64,000 nucleotides of DNA, from the NCBI GenBank assembly GCA_002428735.1, contig DIXO01000044.1, forward strand, positions 1-64,000, in the 5' to 3' direction. Both the position numbers and the translations under genes were made by a program. Source of the DNA: Syntrophaceae bacterium UBA6078. GTDB lineage: Bacteria; Desulfobacterota; Syntrophia; Syntrophales; UBA2210. The notes beneath the pieces were generated by a model. That model had not been told where the DNA came from and ran no database searches. It saw only the letters and a program-made list of their open reading frames with translations. The first letter of the stretch is position 1; each line of letters begins with the position of its first letter. Shown in pieces: positions 62,400-64,000 of the stretch.

Positions 62400-64000
62400 A
62401 TGGAACTCACACAACAGATGCCGGACACACATATCGCTCAGATCGCGCGCGAACTCAATCTGACGGAAAAACAGGTACGCGCGGCCGCCCTCCTTCTCGA
62501 AGAGGGAGCGACCGTCCCCTTCATTGCCCGATACCGCAAGGAAGCAACGGGCGGACTCGATGAAGTCAATATCATATCAATCCGGGACCGCCTCGAACAA
62601 CTCGACACGCTGGACAAGCGCAGAGAGGCCATCCTCAAATCACTGGAGGAGCAGGGAAAGCTTACCGACGAGTTGCGGGGGGCGGTCATGTCCGCACCGA
62701 CCCTGGCCGCGCTGGAGGATATCTACCTCCCCTACCGGCCGAAACGCCGGACCCGGGCGACCGTTGCACAGGAGCGGGGGCTCGAACCGCTGGCCACTCT
62801 GCTTTTCGAGCAGGGAGATATGGACCCGCTCGTGGAGGCATCCGCCTTTATTGATCCGGAAAAGGGGGTGGCAACGGCGCAGGACGCGCTCGCCGGTGCC
62901 CGCGACATCATTGCCGAGTGGATCAACGAAGACGCGAAGGTCAGGGACGCCCTCCGTGAACTTTTTGCCAGGAAGGCGCTGATCCGCGTGAAGGCAGTCA
63001 AGGACAAGGAAGAAGAGGGATCGAAGTACACGGATTACTTCGACTGGGAGGAACCGGTCGCCACGGCCCCATCGCACCGAGTTCTGGCCATCCGCCGGGG
63101 AGCCGCCGAGGGATTCCTCAACTTTCGGGTCCTCCCTGATGAGGAAAGGACCATGGCCATCCTGGAGCGGCATTTTGTCAAAGGCGCCGGTCCCGCTTCA
63201 CAGGAGGTACGCCTCGCCGTTCGCGACGGCTACAAGCGCCTCCTCGCCCCTTCCATGGAAACGGAGACCCGCCTGGAAAGCAAAAACAGGGCTGACGCGG
63301 AGGCGATCAGGGTCTTCTCGCAGAATATCCGGAATCTCCTTCTCACGCCGCCCCTCGGCCAGAAGCGGGTTCTCGCCATCGATCCGGGGCTGCGCACCGG
63401 GTGCAAGATCGTCTGCCTCGACCCGCAGGGGAAGCTCGTGCACAACGATACCATCTATCCCCTGGAACCGCGGAACCGCGTGAAGGAATCGGAAGAAACC
63501 CTGCGAAATCTGGCGGAGCGGTTCGGTATCGAGGCCATCGCCATCGGCAACGGCACGGGGGGGCGGGAGACCGAGGCGTTCTGCAAGGGAATCGACTTCG
63601 GCAGGAAGATCCCGGTAATCGTTGTCAGCGAGAGCGGGGCGTCGGTCTATTCCGCCTCGGAAGCCGCCCGTGAAGAATTCCCCGACCACGACCTGACCGT
63701 CCGCGGCGCCGTTTCCATCGGGAGGCGTCTCATGGACCCCCTGTCGGAACTGGTCAAGATCGACCCCAAGGCCATCGGCGTGGGGCAGTATCAGCATGAC
63801 GTGGATCAGAAGGCCCTCAGAAAATCGTTGGACGATGTGGTCTCAAGCTGCGTCAACATGGTCGGCGTGGAGGTGAACACCGCCGGCAGACAGATCCTGA
63901 GCTACGTCTCCGGCCTCTCGGAACGGCTGGCGGCGCACATCGTGGCCTATCGCGACGAAAACGGCCCCTTCCCGTCGCGCGCCGAACTGAAAAAGGTCCC
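62400..64000 (+). CDS. tex: Tex-family RNA-binding transcription accessory protein (3' truncated by window)
   Basis: The open frame runs off the right edge after 533 codons. The Tex_N domain is visible (EEGATVPFIARYRKEATGGLDE, LEDIYLPYRPKRRTRA). The YqgF-like domain includes VLAIDPGLRTGCKIVCLD, AIGNGTGGRETE and SESGASVYSASE, and the helix-hairpin-helix region starts with LSERLAAHIVAYRDENGPF. The S1 RNA-binding domain must lie beyond the window. Tex binds RNA and influences transcription. ATG 62400 begins 87 bases after the hemolysin III gene, with a weak GGAAAA ribosome site; ATG 62418 is an alternative. Confidence 0.93.
   Translation, partial: MELTQQMPDTHIAQIARELNLTEKQVRAAALLLEEGATVPFIARYRKEATGGLDEVNIISIRDRLEQLDTLDKRREAILKSLEEQGKLTDELRGAVMSAPTLAALEDIYLPYRPKRRTRATVAQERGLEPLATLLFEQGDMDPLVEASAFIDPEKGVATAQDALAGARDIIAEWINEDAKVRDALRELFARKALIRVKAVKDKEEEGSKYTDYFDWEEPVATAPSHRVLAIRRGAAEGFLNFRVLPDEERTMAILERHFVKGAGPASQEVRLAVRDGYKRLLAPSMETETRLESKNRADAEAIRVFSQNIRNLLLTPPLGQKRVLAIDPGLRTGCKIVCLDPQGKLVHNDTIYPLEPRNRVKESEETLRNLAERFGIEAIAIGNGTGGRETEAFCKGIDFGRKIPVIVVSESGASVYSASEAAREEFPDHDLTVRGAVSIGRRLMDPLSELVKIDPKAIGVGQYQHDVDQKALRKSLDDVVSSCVNMVGVEVNTAGRQILSYVSGLSERLAAHIVAYRDENGPFPSRAELKKV

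Overview
The window (about 64 kb, high GC with a few AT-rich patches) looks like a chromosomal segment of a strictly anaerobic or syntrophic deltaproteobacterium-type organism (Desulfobacterota, Syntrophales-like). This is inferred from gene content: a selenocysteine formate dehydrogenase with a NuoG-like N-terminus, a DUF401 permease, split proton-translocating transhydrogenase genes, an ADP-forming acyl-CoA synthetase subunit, beta-oxidation genes, and sigma-54 signalling. No rRNA, tRNA, CRISPR array, prophage or transposase gene was found.

Layout: 0.3-5 kb holds formate dehydrogenase (in-frame UGA = Sec), a small DUF4177-like protein, a formate/nitrite channel and small membrane proteins. 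5-10.5 kb holds a leftward two-component locus: a dCACHE-type kinase, an NtrC-type regulator, then a REC protein and a REC-kinase hybrid behind a good sigma-54 promoter. 10.5-20.9 kb is housekeeping: YggU and YggT families, proC, an operon of a GuaA-like PP-loop ATPase without glutaminase plus aconitase and NADP-isocitrate dehydrogenase, a copper-type P-ATPase with duplicated metal-binding modules, pgeF and rluD. 20.97-22.54 kb is an AT-rich insert that reads as two integron-type gene cassettes with attC-like sites, lying between rluD and selA. 22.5-30 kb: selA, a HemN-like radical SAM enzyme, def, an M29 aminopeptidase, a PAS-GGDEF protein and DUF401. 29.9-30.9 kb: an ArsR - HesB-like selenoprotein - CutA operon. 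31-44.7 kb: an amidohydrolase, SOD, cupin, an HpaB/AbfD-family flavoprotein, a CoA-disulfide-reductase-like enzyme, a second ArsR, pntAA-pntAB-pntB, a NifX-like/zinc-ribbon/ArsP_2-type metal cluster, and an Old-Yellow-Enzyme-type reductase.

44.8-47.4 kb contains a decayed tandem duplication of a three-gene module (thioredoxin-like UxxC selenoprotein, SAM methyltransferase, nitroreductase). The upstream copy keeps only the nitroreductase and the downstream copy keeps only the selenoprotein and methyltransferase. 47.5-64 kb: an ADP-forming acyl-CoA synthetase alpha-type protein, a UvrD-like helicase, adk, an AT-rich pair of hypothetical genes, an SRAP protein, a peroxiredoxin-like selenoprotein, DUF523/DUF1722, a cluster with MFS, alpha/beta hydrolase, tautomerase, hydroxyacyl-CoA dehydrogenase and enoyl-CoA hydratase, a parvulin lipoprotein, hemolysin III and the start of tex.

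Main theme: four genes are read through an in-frame UGA (formate dehydrogenase, HesB-like, thioredoxin-like, peroxiredoxin-like). Three are followed by a convincing SECIS-like hairpin, and selA is in the same window. Naive gene calling would truncate or miss all four. The best candidates for something little described are the small UxxC selenoprotein with its methyltransferase partner and decayed twin, and the cassette pair beside selA.
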